Of a stretch of DNA of 64,000 bases, positions 21,186 to 31,020 are shown in pieces. The DNA comes from Marinobacter pelagius (GTDB lineage: Bacteria; Pseudomonadota; Gammaproteobacteria; Pseudomonadales; Oleiphilaceae), in the NCBI RefSeq assembly GCF_900114925.1, contig NZ_FOUR01000009.1, positions 62,001-126,000 of the forward strand, in the 5' to 3' direction. The notes beneath the pieces were generated by a model. That model ran no database searches and was not told the DNA's origin. It saw nothing but the letters and a program-made list of their open reading frames with translations. A program made the position numbers and the translations under genes. Positions within the stretch are counted from its first letter, which is position 1; each line of letters starts with the position of its first letter.

Positions 21186-22905
21186 TGCAAAGACGCCGGT
21201 GGTGCTGTGCTGGCACATGCACCAACCGGGCTACCAGGACCTGAAAACCGGCCAGTTCCTGTTTCCCTGGGTGTATCTGCATGCCATCAAGGATTACAGC
21301 GACATGGCCGCGCACCTGGAGGCGCATCCAAAGGCCCGGGCCGTGGTGAACTTTGCGCCGGTGCTGCTGGAGCAGATCGAAACCTACCTGGTCCAGATCG
21401 AGCGGTGGCGGCACGGGGCCGGGGCCATCGGCGATCCGCTCCTGGCGGCGCTGGTTGCCGAAACCCTGCCTGAAACCGGCAGCCCGGCCTTCCAGGACCT
21501 CATGAACAAGGCGCTGAGGGCCAACCCTGATCGGATTATCAAGCGTTTTCCCGCCTATGCCCGTCTTGCCGACCTGGCCGAGTTCTACCGCTCCAAACCG
21601 GACATCCAGCGTTATATCTCGTCCACCTTCCTGACCGATCTGCTGGTCTGGTATCACCTGGGCTGGATGGGAGAGATAGTTCGCCAGCGTAACGCCTGTA
21701 TCCAGAGTCTCCAGGAAAAAGGGACCGGGTTCACCCTGGATGACCGGATTGCGCTACTGGATGTGATATTCGAGGTGATGGCCGGTATCGGCCCGCGTTA
21801 CCGGCATCTGGCGAAGACCGGGCAGGTGGAGCTCTCCGTCAGCCCCTATACCCATCCGATCCTGCCTCTGCTGCTGGATCTCGAATCGGCCCGGGAGGCG
21901 ATGCCGGATATCGCCTTGCCCTCACATTCCCGTTATCCCGGCGGAGACTTGCGGGCAAGCTGGCAGTTGCAGCAGGCTCGGGAAACATTCAAACGGTTTT
22001 TCGAAATCGATGCCAAGGGCTGCTGGGCATCCGAGGGCGGTCTCAGCCAGGCAACCCTGGCACAGCTTGGGAAACACGGGTTCCAGTGGACGGCGAGTGG
22101 TGATTCCGTCATTCACAACAGCATGAACCTGGCCCGGGAAAATGGGCAGCTACCCGAGCAGGCCGGTATTCATCAGCCCTTCCGCTTTGGCGACAACGAG
22201 GTAACGGTATTTTTCCGGGACGATGGCCTGTCCGATCTGATCGGATTCAACTACGCGGACTGGCACGCCGAGGATGCAGTGGGGGACCTCGTTCACCACA
22301 TGGAAAATATCGCCGGGCATGCCAAGGGAAAACCACGGCCGGTCATTTCCGTCATCCTGGATGGTGAGAATGCCTGGGAATACTACCCGGAAAACGGCAT
22401 CCATTTCCTCGACCGGCTTTATACGGTGCTTGAGGATCACCCGCGGCTGAGGCTGGCGACCTACAGTGAGCTGCTCGAACAACCGGTCACCGAACCGGTG
22501 CAGCTTCCACACCTGGTTGCCGGGAGCTGGATCTACGGCACCTTTTCCACCTGGATCGGGGATCCAGACAAGAACCGTGCCTGGGACCTGCTTTGCGAGG
22601 CAAAAACCCATTACGACCGGGTCATGGATAACGGCAGCCTGAACTCCGAAGAAAAGCACGCGGCGCAACGACAACTCGCATTGTGTGAAGGCTCTGACTG
22701 GTTCTGGTGGTTCGGAGATTATAACCCGGCGCAGATCGTCCAGGATTTCGAGCGTCTGTACCGGCGGCACCTGGTCAATCTGTATGAAAGGATTGGTTAT
22801 CCGGCGCCACCGTCGGTGTTCCAGCAACTGAGCCAGGGTGGCGGGGAACCGGCGCGCGGCGGCGCCATGCGGCCCGGCCATGACAAAGATGCTGAGGCGC
22901 CATGA
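21175..22905 (+). CDS. Glycoside hydrolase family 57 protein (alpha-amylase/branching type)
   Basis: 576-residue GH57 enzyme. The N-terminus ([12 protein letters not shown]) is characteristic. The likely nucleophile is Glu in CWASEGGLS (about residue 285) and the acid/base Asp is in [16 protein letters not shown] (about 396). Members act on alpha-glucans as amylopullulanase, glucanotransferase or branching enzyme; substrate cannot be resolved by reading. Position between glgC and malQ, with overlaps of 11 and 4 bases, indicates a role in glycogen or maltodextrin metabolism. Two overlaps make one tightly coupled operon. Confidence 0.92.
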   Translation: MASDAKTPVVLCWHMHQPGYQDLKTGQFLFPWVYLHAIKDYSDMAAHLEAHPKARAVVNFAPVLLEQIETYLVQIERWRHGAGAIGDPLLAALVAETLPETGSPAFQDLMNKALRANPDRIIKRFPAYARLADLAEFYRSKPDIQRYISSTFLTDLLVWYHLGWMGEIVRQRNACIQSLQEKGTGFTLDDRIALLDVIFEVMAGIGPRYRHLAKTGQVELSVSPYTHPILPLLLDLESAREAMPDIALPSHSRYPGGDLRASWQLQQARETFKRFFEIDAKGCWASEGGLSQATLAQLGKHGFQWTASGDSVIHNSMNLARENGQLPEQAGIHQPFRFGDNEVTVFFRDDGLSDLIGFNYADWHAEDAVGDLVHHMENIAGHAKGKPRPVISVILDGENAWEYYPENGIHFLDRLYTVLEDHPRLRLATYSELLEQPVTEPVQLPHLVAGSWIYGTFSTWIGDPDKNRAWDLLCEAKTHYDRVMDNGSLNSEEKHAAQRQLALCEGSDWFWWFGDYNPAQIVQDFERLYRRHLVNLYERIGYPAPPSVFQQLSQGGGEPARGGAMRPGHDKDAEAP

Positions 22906-24383
22906 GTACGGAGGAGATATCGCAACGTCTTTTCGAGGCACGTCGCGCCGGGGTTTTGCTGCATCCGACAGCACTCGAGGGGCAGTATGGCATCCTTGGT
23001 GCCAATGCCCGACGCTTCGTGGATTTCATGGTGAAAAGTGGTCTGAGCGTCTGGCAGACCTTGCCGGTGGGCCCGACGCACAGTGATCTGTCACCCTACC
23101 AGTCGCTTTCCGCCCACGCCGGTAATCCGGATTTTATCGATCTCTCTGAGCTGGTCACGCTTGGTCTGTTACGGCGGGAGGAGCTAGACCCTTCCGCCGA
23201 CAGGAGCAAGCGAGAACTGGTGAAACTGGCCGCCAGGCGTTTTTTCGACGGGGAAGGGCAGCTGGGCCACCAGGATTTCGAAGATTTCTGTAATAAACAG
23301 GATGACTGGCTCGAAGACTTTGCGATCTTTTGCGGCATCCGGGAGACGCTGCCGGGTATAAGCTGGCCCGAATGGCCGGCACCATTGCGTGATCGGCATC
23401 CCGAAGCGCTTGCGCAGTTTGTCCGGGAAAATGCGGAATCGGTGCAGACCATCCGGTTCGAGCAGTTCCTGTTCCACCACCAGTGGCACTCGCTGAGGGA
23501 CTATGCTGCCGAGCGCGGCGTTCTGCTGTTTGGTGATATTCCGATCTTCGTGGCCCACGACAGCGCCGATGTCTGGGCGAATCGTCACCTGTTCAAGCTG
23601 GATGGCGAGGGGAACCCCACCGTAGTCGCCGGTGTGCCACCGGATTACTTCTCGCCTGACGGCCAGCACTGGGGCAATCCGCTCTATGACTGGGATGCCA
23701 TGGACGAAGACGGGTACCAGTGGTGGCTGCAACGGCTGGAAAGCCAGCGCCAACTGTTCGACCTGATCCGGATTGACCATTTCCGGGGCCTGGAATCGTT
23801 CTGGGAGATTCCTGCAACAACCCCTGAACCACGGTTCGGCTACTGGGTTGCCGGCCCTGGCCGCAGGTTCCTTGAGGCCTGCTTTGAGCGATTCCCCGGA
23901 TTGCCGCTGGTTGCGGAAAACCTGGGCATCATCAGTGACGAGGTCGAGCAGTTGCGTCGGGAGTTCAGGCTGCCCGGAATGACCGTCATCCAGTTCGGGT
24001 TTGATGGCAGCCCGGATAATCCGCACCTGCTGCATCGGCACGAACCGGGTGACCTCGTGTATACCGGCACCCACGATAACGATACCAGCCTTGGCTGGTA
24101 CCTGAGCCTGGATGACCACACTCGGGATTACGTGAACCGGTATCTGGGTACCGATGGTACGGGAATGCCCTGGCCAATCGTGGATGCAGCGTTCCGCTCG
24201 GTGTGCTGGTTGGCCATGGTTCCGATGCAAGATTTTCTGCAGCTCGGCTCGGAGGCGCGGTTCAACACGCCGGGCACAATAGAGGGTAACTGGGTCTGGC
24301 AACTGGAACTGTCACAGTGCACGGACGAGCTTGCGGAAAAAATCCGGGAAGAGATCTCGAGGCATGAACGAATTCGGTTCTGA
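22902..24383 (+). CDS. malQ: 4-alpha-glucanotransferase
   Basis: 493-residue GH77 amylomaltase that transfers maltodextrin segments between glucan chains. Catalytic landmarks are the nucleophile Asp in LIRIDHFRGLESFW, the acid Glu in LVAENLGIISDEV and the YTGTHDNDTSLGWY motif. ATGA overlap with the GH57 gene indicates coupled translation. Third gene of the glgC operon. It would process short glucans released by the phosphorylases flanking the cluster. Confidence 0.96.
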   Translation: MSTEEISQRLFEARRAGVLLHPTALEGQYGILGANARRFVDFMVKSGLSVWQTLPVGPTHSDLSPYQSLSAHAGNPDFIDLSELVTLGLLRREELDPSADRSKRELVKLAARRFFDGEGQLGHQDFEDFCNKQDDWLEDFAIFCGIRETLPGISWPEWPAPLRDRHPEALAQFVRENAESVQTIRFEQFLFHHQWHSLRDYAAERGVLLFGDIPIFVAHDSADVWANRHLFKLDGEGNPTVVAGVPPDYFSPDGQHWGNPLYDWDAMDEDGYQWWLQRLESQRQLFDLIRIDHFRGLESFWEIPATTPEPRFGYWVAGPGRRFLEACFERFPGLPLVAENLGIISDEVEQLRREFRLPGMTVIQFGFDGSPDNPHLLHRHEPGDLVYTGTHDNDTSLGWYLSLDDHTRDYVNRYLGTDGTGMPWPIVDAAFRSVCWLAMVPMQDFLQLGSEARFNTPGTIEGNWVWQLELSQCTDELAEKIREEISRHERIRF

Positions 24384-24391
24384 TTGGTCAT

Positions 24392-24411
24392 ATGTTGACC
24401 AGTGTCAACAT
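24392..24411. repeat. Perfect 8-bp inverted repeat after malQ
   Basis: ATGTTGAC (24392-24399) and GTCAACAT (24404-24411) flank the 4-base loop CAGT. It lies just after the malQ stop and about 70 bases before the PilZ gene. It could be a weak terminator (no T-tract) or an operator for the PilZ gene. Confidence 0.6.
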
Positions 24412-24483
24412 GCTGTCATCTTCGCTGGTGTATAAAAAACAGGCAATTCTTGATAGACGTCAAACCTGTTCAGGGAGGACCAA

Positions 24484-24846
24484 ATGGAACACAGGCTTAG
24501 TAAACGCGTCCCGGGTAAACTTTCACTCCTGGTCTATAAACGTGGAATGCCGGTCGCCACCGGTCAGGTCCGCAATGCCTCACGCAGAGGCGTATTTGTC
24601 TCCACCGACTATGATGATGTAAATCTGAACCAGACCCTCGAACTGGAACTCTGCTACCCGGAGAAAACCGAAAAACCCCTTCGCAGGCTCAAGGCCCACG
24701 TCGTCCGGAAATCCGCCAAAGGGCTGGGCCTGGATTTTGACGGCGCTGACAATGATGCTCTGGGTATCTCCAAACTTCTCAACTGGCTGGCAAGCCACCA
24801 CGCAACTTTCAACTACGATTCGTCCCCGAAATATCGGGTCTACTGA
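24484..24846 (+). CDS. PilZ domain protein
   Basis: 120-residue single-domain c-di-GMP binding protein. Both binding motifs are intact: RLSKR (RxxxR) at residues 4-8 and NASRRG (D/NxSxxG) near residue 36. A strong ribosome site (GGGAGGACCAA) precedes ATG 24484. Such proteins pass a c-di-GMP signal to a partner protein; the partner is not known. Its place between glycogen genes and an SDR gene is worth noting, but the gap of 100 bases and the inverted repeat suggest its own transcript. Confidence 0.88.
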   Translation: MEHRLSKRVPGKLSLLVYKRGMPVATGQVRNASRRGVFVSTDYDDVNLNQTLELELCYPEKTEKPLRRLKAHVVRKSAKGLGLDFDGADNDALGISKLLNWLASHHATFNYDSSPKYRVY

Positions 24847-24866
24847 TTGATTCTTCTGGAGTTGTT

Positions 24867-25637
24867 ATGGATAGACTGAAAGGCAAGGTCGCCGTGATCA
24901 CCGGCGGCTCACACGGTATTGGCGCTGCGGCGGTTACCAGGATGGTAGAGGAGGGCGCCGCGGTGGCGATCCTGGATTGCCTGGACGATGAAGGAAATGC
25001 CCTGGTGAAGAAGCTCTCCGGGGAAGGCCACCAGGTTGCCTACTGGCATTGCGATGTGGGTGACGAGGAGAATGTGAAGACTGCCATCAACGAGGCTGCG
25101 GACAAATTCGGCCACATTGATGTACTGGTGAACAACGCAGGCATCTCCGGCCCGAACAAGCCGACCCACGAATTGACCGAGGAGGAGTGGGACCTGGTCC
25201 AGAGGGTTAACGTTAAAGGCGTATTCTTCTGTACCAAGCACGTTATCCCCCACATGAAAAAGGCCGGGCGCGGCAGCATTATCAATATGTCTTCCATTTA
25301 CGGCTTGGTCAGTGCGCCGGATATACCTCCTTACCATGCTTCGAAAGGTGCGGTACGGCTGATGACCAAGACCGATGCCATGCTCTACGCACCGGACAAC
25401 ATCCGGGCGAACTCCATCCACCCGGGCTTTATATGGACCCCGATGGTGGAAGGCCACCTGAAAACTACGGGGGACGACCTTGATGCCGCCAAGCAGGCAA
25501 CAGCGGGGCTCCATCCGCTGGGACACATGGGTGAACCGGACGATATTGCCTGGGGTGTCGTGTTCCTCGCTTCCGAGGAATCCAAGTTCATGACCGGCAG
25601 TGAGCTGGTGATAGACGGCGGCTATACAGCGCACTGA
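24867..25637 (+). CDS. Short-chain dehydrogenase/reductase
   Basis: 256-residue classical SDR. The NAD(P)-binding motif TGGSHGIG is at residues 12-19, NNAG near 90, the catalytic Ser in MSSIYG, and YHASK supplies Tyr and Lys (about 155-159). The C-terminus GSELVIDGGYTAH is typical. An acidic residue at the end of the second strand (ILDC) suggests NAD rather than NADP. The substrate is unknown. ATG 24867 follows GGAG. It is 20 bases after the PilZ gene and 37 bases before the second phosphorylase, so possibly co-transcribed. Confidence 0.92.
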   Translation: MDRLKGKVAVITGGSHGIGAAAVTRMVEEGAAVAILDCLDDEGNALVKKLSGEGHQVAYWHCDVGDEENVKTAINEAADKFGHIDVLVNNAGISGPNKPTHELTEEEWDLVQRVNVKGVFFCTKHVIPHMKKAGRGSIINMSSIYGLVSAPDIPPYHASKGAVRLMTKTDAMLYAPDNIRANSIHPGFIWTPMVEGHLKTTGDDLDAAKQATAGLHPLGHMGEPDDIAWGVVFLASEESKFMTGSELVIDGGYTAH

Positions 25638-25674
25638 TTAATTGGCAAACAGCGACAAAGGGATTTGAACACCA

Positions 25675-28200
25675 ATGACGTTAGCGGCCTACCGGCCAAG
25701 GCAGTTGCCTGAGGCCCTTAATGGTTTGTTCTCCCTTGCCCTGGACCTTAGATGGAGTTGGCATCACGGCAGTGACGTGCTGTGGCGTACTCTGGACCAG
25801 GAAACCTGGGACAGTACCCGGAATGCCTGGCTGGTGCTCAACAGTGCCTCGGGAGAGCGCCTGGACGAGCTCAGCCGGGATCCGGAATTTCTGGCCCGAT
25901 ACCGGGAACAGATGGATGCCCACGAGCTGTTCGTTCGCGCCAGAACCTGGTATTCCGAGCACTGCCGGGACGAACTGGACCGTGGCATCGCCTTCTTCTG
26001 CATGGAATACGGTCTGAGCGAGTCACTTCCGCTCTATAGTGGTGGTCTCGGCGTACTCGCCGGGGATTACCTGAAGGCAGCCAGTGACCTTGGCGTTCCT
26101 GTCACTGCTGTTGGCCTGCTTTACCAGCAGGGCTACTTCCGGCAGGCCATCAGTACCGATGGCGAACAGCTTGAATTCTATCCCTACAACGACCCCACCA
26201 TGTTGCCGGTTTCACCACTACGGGATGAGGATGATCAGTGGCTGCGGGTGATTGTACCTTTGCCGGGTCGGGATGTGCGTCTCCGGGCCTGGGTCGGGCA
26301 GGTAGGGCATTGTGAGCTATTGCTCCTCGATAGCAACGACCCCCGCAACGAACCCGGAGATCGCGGTATCACCAGTGAGTTGTACAGTGGTGATCCGGAA
26401 AAAAGGCTGCAGCAGGAGATGGTCCTCGGCATTGGCGGCTGGCGTTTGCTCCGGGCCCTGGGACGGGACCCAGTTGCCTGCCATATTAACGAGGGCCACT
26501 GTGCGCTGGCCCTCCTCGAACGTGCTTTCGGGTGGGCCCATGACAACGAGCGGGACTTTGATACCGCCCGCATGGCAACCAGGGCAACCAACCTGTTCAC
26601 CACCCATACCTCTGTGGCCGCCGGCTTCGACCGTTTTCCGAGACGGCTGGTGCAACTCTACCTGGACCCCTGGTTGGCCGGGCAGGATCTGACCGTGGAC
26701 CAGTTGATGGACCTGGGGACCCACAACTCGGATCAGGACACCACCGGCGATCCGTTACTGAACATGGCTTGGCTTGCACTGAACATGAGCGGGCGCGTCA
26801 ACGGCGTCAGCAGGATTCACAGAAAGGTCTCCCAGACGATTCTTCAGGACTTCTTCCCCCGCTGGCCTTCCGAAGACATTCCCGTGGAATATGTTACCAA
26901 CGGTATTCACACGCCAAGTTGGGATTCCCCGGAGTCTGACGAACTGTGGACCCGCGCCTGCGGCAAGGATCGCTGGCGTCGACCGATGCAAGCCACTTGC
27001 CCGATGAGCGAGATATCCGATCAGGATTTGTGGAACATGCGCCTTTCCCAGCGGAAACGCCTGATCCACTACCTGCGTCGGCGCCTGGCGAGCCAGCACT
27101 GTGAACATAATCCGGGCAACGACCCCGCGGCGGCCTGCGGCCTGCTCCTCGACAACGAAACCCTGACCCTGGGCTTCGCCAGGCGCTTTACGGACTACAA
27201 GCGGCCAAATCTGTTGCTGAGTGACCCTGACCGTCTCCTGGCGCTGCTCAATCACCGGGACAAACCGGTACAAATCGTGCTGGCCGGCAAGGCTCACCCT
27301 TATGACAAGTCGGGCAAGGAGCTGATCCGGCGCTGGAAACAGTTTTCGAGAATGCCGGAAGCCGAGGGCAAGGTGGTGTTCATCGAGGATTACGATCTGG
27401 GCGTCGCGAATCAGCTGGTCCAGGGCGTGGATGTCTGTCTCAATACCCCGCGCCATCCGTGGGAGGCTTGCGGCACCAGCGGCATGAAAGTCCTGGTCAA
27501 TGGTGGGCTGAACCTGTCCCAGTTTGACGGTTGGTGGGCGGAAGCCTGGAACCCGGATGTGGGCTGGGCAATCAGACCCGGTGCGACCTTCGAGGAACTC
27601 AGCCATACCAATGATCACGACGAATCCGATGCCCGGGAACTGTTCGATCTTCTGGAACAGCAGGTGGTTCCTGCGTTCTACCGGGTTGACCAGGAGGGTC
27701 GGCCACGGGACTGGATCACCATGATCCGGGCCAGCATGGACCAGTTGACGGCGCACTATTCCGCCAATCGGATGGTTCGGGAATACGTGGAGGATTTCTA
27801 CCGACCGATGGTGGCGCTGGGCAGGCAGAGGGATCCGGATACCGCACACGCCCTGGTCCAGGAATCCCGCGAGATCAATGCTCACTGGTCCCGGCTCCGG
27901 TTTACCTCGATCGAGGTTGAAGAACAGGACCAGCAACAGACCTTCACGGTGGATGTCTATCTGGATGGAGTGCCGGCAGAACACATCGGGGTTGAGCTGA
28001 TTGCGGAAGCCTCCGAATACGGACCAAGGCAGGTTCATCCCATGGAGCGCAAACAGGCCATGGAGGGTTCGGCCCGGGGCTGGATCTATCAGTGCACGGT
28101 TCCTGCCCGTCCGGAAGGCCACTACACGCCCAGAATCCGGGTGAGGGATGATCGCCTGAACCTGCCCCTGGAAAACGCCTCGGTGCTCTGGCTCCGTTAA
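25675..28200 (+). CDS. glgP: Alpha-glucan phosphorylase (DUF3417-type), copy 2
   Basis: 841-residue phosphorylase of the same subfamily as copy 1, but clearly divergent in sequence. Landmarks are YSGGLGVLAGDYLKAASDLG, CHINEGHCAL, FTTHTSVAAGFD and the PLP lysine segment EACGTSGMKVLVNG. The ends of the two proteins also differ in length. Two paralogs may serve different glucans or growth conditions, but nothing in sequence says which. It is convergent with trkH, with an 11-base gap. Confidence 0.93.
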   Translation: MTLAAYRPRQLPEALNGLFSLALDLRWSWHHGSDVLWRTLDQETWDSTRNAWLVLNSASGERLDELSRDPEFLARYREQMDAHELFVRARTWYSEHCRDELDRGIAFFCMEYGLSESLPLYSGGLGVLAGDYLKAASDLGVPVTAVGLLYQQGYFRQAISTDGEQLEFYPYNDPTMLPVSPLRDEDDQWLRVIVPLPGRDVRLRAWVGQVGHCELLLLDSNDPRNEPGDRGITSELYSGDPEKRLQQEMVLGIGGWRLLRALGRDPVACHINEGHCALALLERAFGWAHDNERDFDTARMATRATNLFTTHTSVAAGFDRFPRRLVQLYLDPWLAGQDLTVDQLMDLGTHNSDQDTTGDPLLNMAWLALNMSGRVNGVSRIHRKVSQTILQDFFPRWPSEDIPVEYVTNGIHTPSWDSPESDELWTRACGKDRWRRPMQATCPMSEISDQDLWNMRLSQRKRLIHYLRRRLASQHCEHNPGNDPAAACGLLLDNETLTLGFARRFTDYKRPNLLLSDPDRLLALLNHRDKPVQIVLAGKAHPYDKSGKELIRRWKQFSRMPEAEGKVVFIEDYDLGVANQLVQGVDVCLNTPRHPWEACGTSGMKVLVNGGLNLSQFDGWWAEAWNPDVGWAIRPGATFEELSHTNDHDESDARELFDLLEQQVVPAFYRVDQEGRPRDWITMIRASMDQLTAHYSANRMVREYVEDFYRPMVALGRQRDPDTAHALVQESREINAHWSRLRFTSIEVEEQDQQQTFTVDVYLDGVPAEHIGVELIAEASEYGPRQVHPMERKQAMEGSARGWIYQCTVPARPEGHYTPRIRVRDDRLNLPLENASVLWLR

Positions 28201-28211
28201 TCCGGTAGGGA

Positions 28212-29663
28212 TCAGCCCCGCCAGAACGCCGGCGAGAGGACAATAATCACGCTGAGGATTTCGAGCCGGCCCATCAGCATCCCGACAGACAGGACCCACT
28301 TGGCTGCATCCGGCAGCGGGCCGAAATTGCCCGCGGGCCCGATGATCTCGCCCAGGCCCGGGCCGACATTGGTCAGGGAGGTGAGCGCGCCGGACAACGC
28401 CGTTACAAAATCGAGCTGCATCGCCGCCAGGGCGACGGTGATCAGAAGTAGACACAACAGGAATATGAAGGTGTAGGCGATCATCGAGGAGATGATCTCG
28501 TCACTGACCGAGCGGCCATTGTAGTTCCTGGTCAGCACCGCGCGGGGGTGCAGCAGGCGCATCAACTGTTCCCGAAGGATGATCAGGGACAACTGGAACC
28601 GGAATATCTTCATACCGCCGGCGGTCGAGCCGGAGCAGCCGCCCACAAACATCAGGAAGAAGAACAGCACGAACGCCAGCGGCCCCCAGGCACTGTAATC
28701 CTCGGAGGCGTAGCCGGTCGTGGTGACGACGGACGTAACGTTGAACAGGGTGGCGGCGTAATTGTGAATCGGATCGAACGGAACCGGCGAAACCCACCAG
28801 CGATAAAGTGTCAGCAAGGCTGGAACGATCAGCAGGATGGCCAGGAACATGCGCACCTGTTGGTCCCGGAACAACACCCCGTGCTGACCGTGCATTTCCC
28901 GTACGAACAGGAAAAAGGGCAGACTGCCGATAATCATGAAGAGCGTGGCTTCCATGAGGATCAGGTCATTGAACTTGCCCATGGAAAGATCAGAGGTTGA
29001 GAATCCCCCGGTTGCGATACTGGTCAACCCGTGGTTGAAGGCATCAAACAGGGTCATGCCGGAGGCCCAGTAGGTCAGGACCGCGATCACCGAAAAGGTA
29101 ACGTAGACGACCAGCAGCCCCCGGCTCAGGGTTTTCATTCTCGGCAGGGCTTTGTCCGTCCACTCGGAGGATTCAGTGGCAAAGAGGCGCATCCCGCCCA
29201 CCCGCAGGAACGGCAATACGGCAACGAACATGCCGATAATCCCGATACCGCCTATCCATTGCAGGATCGAACGCCAGAGCAGCAGATCCCGATCCATGTC
29301 GTCCAGCCCGCTTAAAACCGTTGCACCGGTCGTCGTTATGCCGGAGGTGCCTTCAAAAAAGGCATCGGCCGCTGAAATCTGCAGGTCGCTCAGGTAAAAG
29401 GGCAGGGACGAAAAGAGGGCGATGATAAACCAGCTGGAGACGGTGAGCACAAACATGAAGCGGGGCTTCAGATCCCGAGGCTGCTTATAGGTGGTGACAA
29501 TACCGAGCACGCCGAGACCGCAGACAATCGCTGCCGATTCCGCAAACGCCATGGCATTGGGCGCTTCGGACCCGGCAAGAAAAATCACCGGTAACGTCAT
29601 GAATATGCTGAGAAGCACAAACATAACGCTGACAATAAAGATGACAGGGCTTAGGTTTCTCAA
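28212..29663 (-). CDS. trkH: Trk-type potassium uptake membrane protein
   Basis: 483-residue potassium channel subunit of the TrkH/KtrB family, with about 10 membrane segments. Pore-loop motifs fit the selectivity filter: TSGITTTGATVLSG and TSIATGGFSTSD, then TSVVTTTGYASED and TSLTNVGPGLG. It normally needs a TrkA-type partner, which is not encoded here. The first codon appears to be TTG (29663) with no good ribosome site; an internal ATG near 29624 would trim the first membrane helix. TTG is preferred because the N-terminus then aligns with the family. Confidence 0.92.
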   Translation of the reverse strand: MRNLSPVIFIVSVMFVLLSIFMTLPVIFLAGSEAPNAMAFAESAAIVCGLGVLGIVTTYKQPRDLKPRFMFVLTVSSWFIIALFSSLPFYLSDLQISAADAFFEGTSGITTTGATVLSGLDDMDRDLLLWRSILQWIGGIGIIGMFVAVLPFLRVGGMRLFATESSEWTDKALPRMKTLSRGLLVVYVTFSVIAVLTYWASGMTLFDAFNHGLTSIATGGFSTSDLSMGKFNDLILMEATLFMIIGSLPFFLFVREMHGQHGVLFRDQQVRMFLAILLIVPALLTLYRWWVSPVPFDPIHNYAATLFNVTSVVTTTGYASEDYSAWGPLAFVLFFFLMFVGGCSGSTAGGMKIFRFQLSLIILREQLMRLLHPRAVLTRNYNGRSVSDEIISSMIAYTFIFLLCLLLITVALAAMQLDFVTALSGALTSLTNVGPGLGEIIGPAGNFGPLPDAAKWVLSVGMLMGRLEILSVIIVLSPAFWRG

Positions 29664-29874
29664 AAGGATGCTCTAGCCAGCTGAACCGGAAGTCCGCGCC
29701 AGAATACCTGCAGGCCCCGTCTTCCGCAAGGCAGTCAAGGCCTTAGCATGCGATGAAGCCGAAATTAAATCGGCGTAAATAACAGGTAAATTCGGATCTT
29801 TACTATGGCAAACAGCGTGGGGTTGGTGCATTTTCAGTGATGAACACCGAAGAATCGGTTAAGGAGAACAAGCT

Positions 29875-30414
29875 ATGACTCGTACAAAATCACTTGCACT
29901 GGCGCTGGCAACCCTTTCTGGCGGACTCCTGGCAACGGGCGCGGCCCAGGCTCAGGACATGTACAAATCCGGTGTTGGCGGGCTGTATGCCGGCTTGAAT
30001 TATACCTTCATGAGCGCCGAGCTGGGGCCTTACGATGCTGATGTGGGCACCCTTTCCGGCAAGGTCGGGGTTATGGCAACCCCCTTCCTCGGCATCGAGG
30101 CCCGTGCCGGCTTTGGCGTTGACGACGACACGATCAACGGCGTAGATGTCTCCGTAGACAACTTCTATGGAGGCTACGCCACGTTCAACCTGGCCAATGA
30201 ATCCCCGGTAACGCCGTATGCGGTCCTGGGTTTCACCCGGGTTGAGGCTGAAGTTGGTTCAGTAGAAGACGATGACTCCGATGTTTCCTACGGTATCGGC
30301 GCCAACATGGAGTTCGCCCCGAACCTGTCCGGTAACCTGGAATACATGCGTTACTATGACGACGACAATGTTGAGCTCGATGGCCTCGGCGTAGGCATCC
30401 AGCTTAATTTCTGA
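29875..30414 (+). CDS. Small outer-membrane beta-barrel protein
   Basis: 179-residue protein with a clear signal peptide (cleavage about ATGAAQA|Q). The remainder has alternating hydrophobic and acidic residues and ends in the aromatic GLGVGIQLNF, as expected for an OmpA/OmpX-type 8-strand barrel. It is very acidic (many DDD and DDDD runs), which is common in marine species. AAGGAG precedes ATG 29875. Function unknown. Confidence 0.78.
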   Translation: MTRTKSLALALATLSGGLLATGAAQAQDMYKSGVGGLYAGLNYTFMSAELGPYDADVGTLSGKVGVMATPFLGIEARAGFGVDDDTINGVDVSVDNFYGGYATFNLANESPVTPYAVLGFTRVEAEVGSVEDDDSDVSYGIGANMEFAPNLSGNLEYMRYYDDDNVELDGLGVGIQLNF

Positions 30415-30447
30415 TCGTTTCTCTGAGTTAGCGAATCGGGAGTTGAT

Positions 30448-31020
30448 TTGAACCATCTTGCCCACGTATTCCTCGCACCGGATTCCCCGGAAGCCCGCGT
30501 GGGCAGCATTCTCGGTGACTTCACCCGGGGCGTCGAACTATCGGCGTTACCAGGCGAAGTTCACCGGGGAGTGCGGCACCATTTCTCGGTGGATACCTTT
30601 ACCGATCGCCATCCCCAGGTTCTCGCTTCCAAACGGCTTTTCTCGTCACAGCGCAGACGGTTTGCCGGTGTCGCGCTGGACATACTCTACGACCATTTCC
30701 TGCTGAAACACTGGTACAGGTTCAGTGATCATGATTGCGACCGGTTTATCGAGCGCACCTACCGGGAGCTGAATGAAAATCGCCATCTGATGCCGCCACA
30801 AATGGCGCGCGTAACAGCGAGGATGGTGGACTACGACTGGTTCGGAGCCTATCAGGACCTTGAGAATATAGGACAGGCGCTGGACCGGGTCGCCTCCCGC
30901 ATCCGGTTTGCCAACCGGTTTGAGGGGATGATTGAGGAAATCCACGATCACCGACCGGAGCTTGAAGAGCGGTTTCTTGAATTTTTCCCAGATCTTCAAT
31001 CTATTGCGAAGGGATTTTAA
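30448..31020 (+). CDS. acpH: Acyl carrier protein phosphodiesterase
   Basis: 190-residue AcpH/DUF479-type protein that removes the phosphopantetheine arm from acyl carrier protein. The N-terminus NHLAHVFLAPDSP and the GSILGDFTRG and DILYDHFLLKHW segments match the family. The start codon is TTG (30448) with GGGAG 6 bases upstream; no in-frame ATG precedes it. The stop overlaps the ATG of the next gene by one base (TAATG). Confidence 0.85.
   Translation: MNHLAHVFLAPDSPEARVGSILGDFTRGVELSALPGEVHRGVRHHFSVDTFTDRHPQVLASKRLFSSQRRRFAGVALDILYDHFLLKHWYRFSDHDCDRFIERTYRELNENRHLMPPQMARVTARMVDYDWFGAYQDLENIGQALDRVASRIRFANRFEGMIEEIHDHRPELEERFLEFFPDLQSIAKGF

Noticed and set aside
26755..28455. Long minus-strand open frame (566 codons) opposite the second glgP
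   Set aside because: The plus strand carries a complete phosphorylase with PLP motif; the antisense frame results from GC-rich codon bias.
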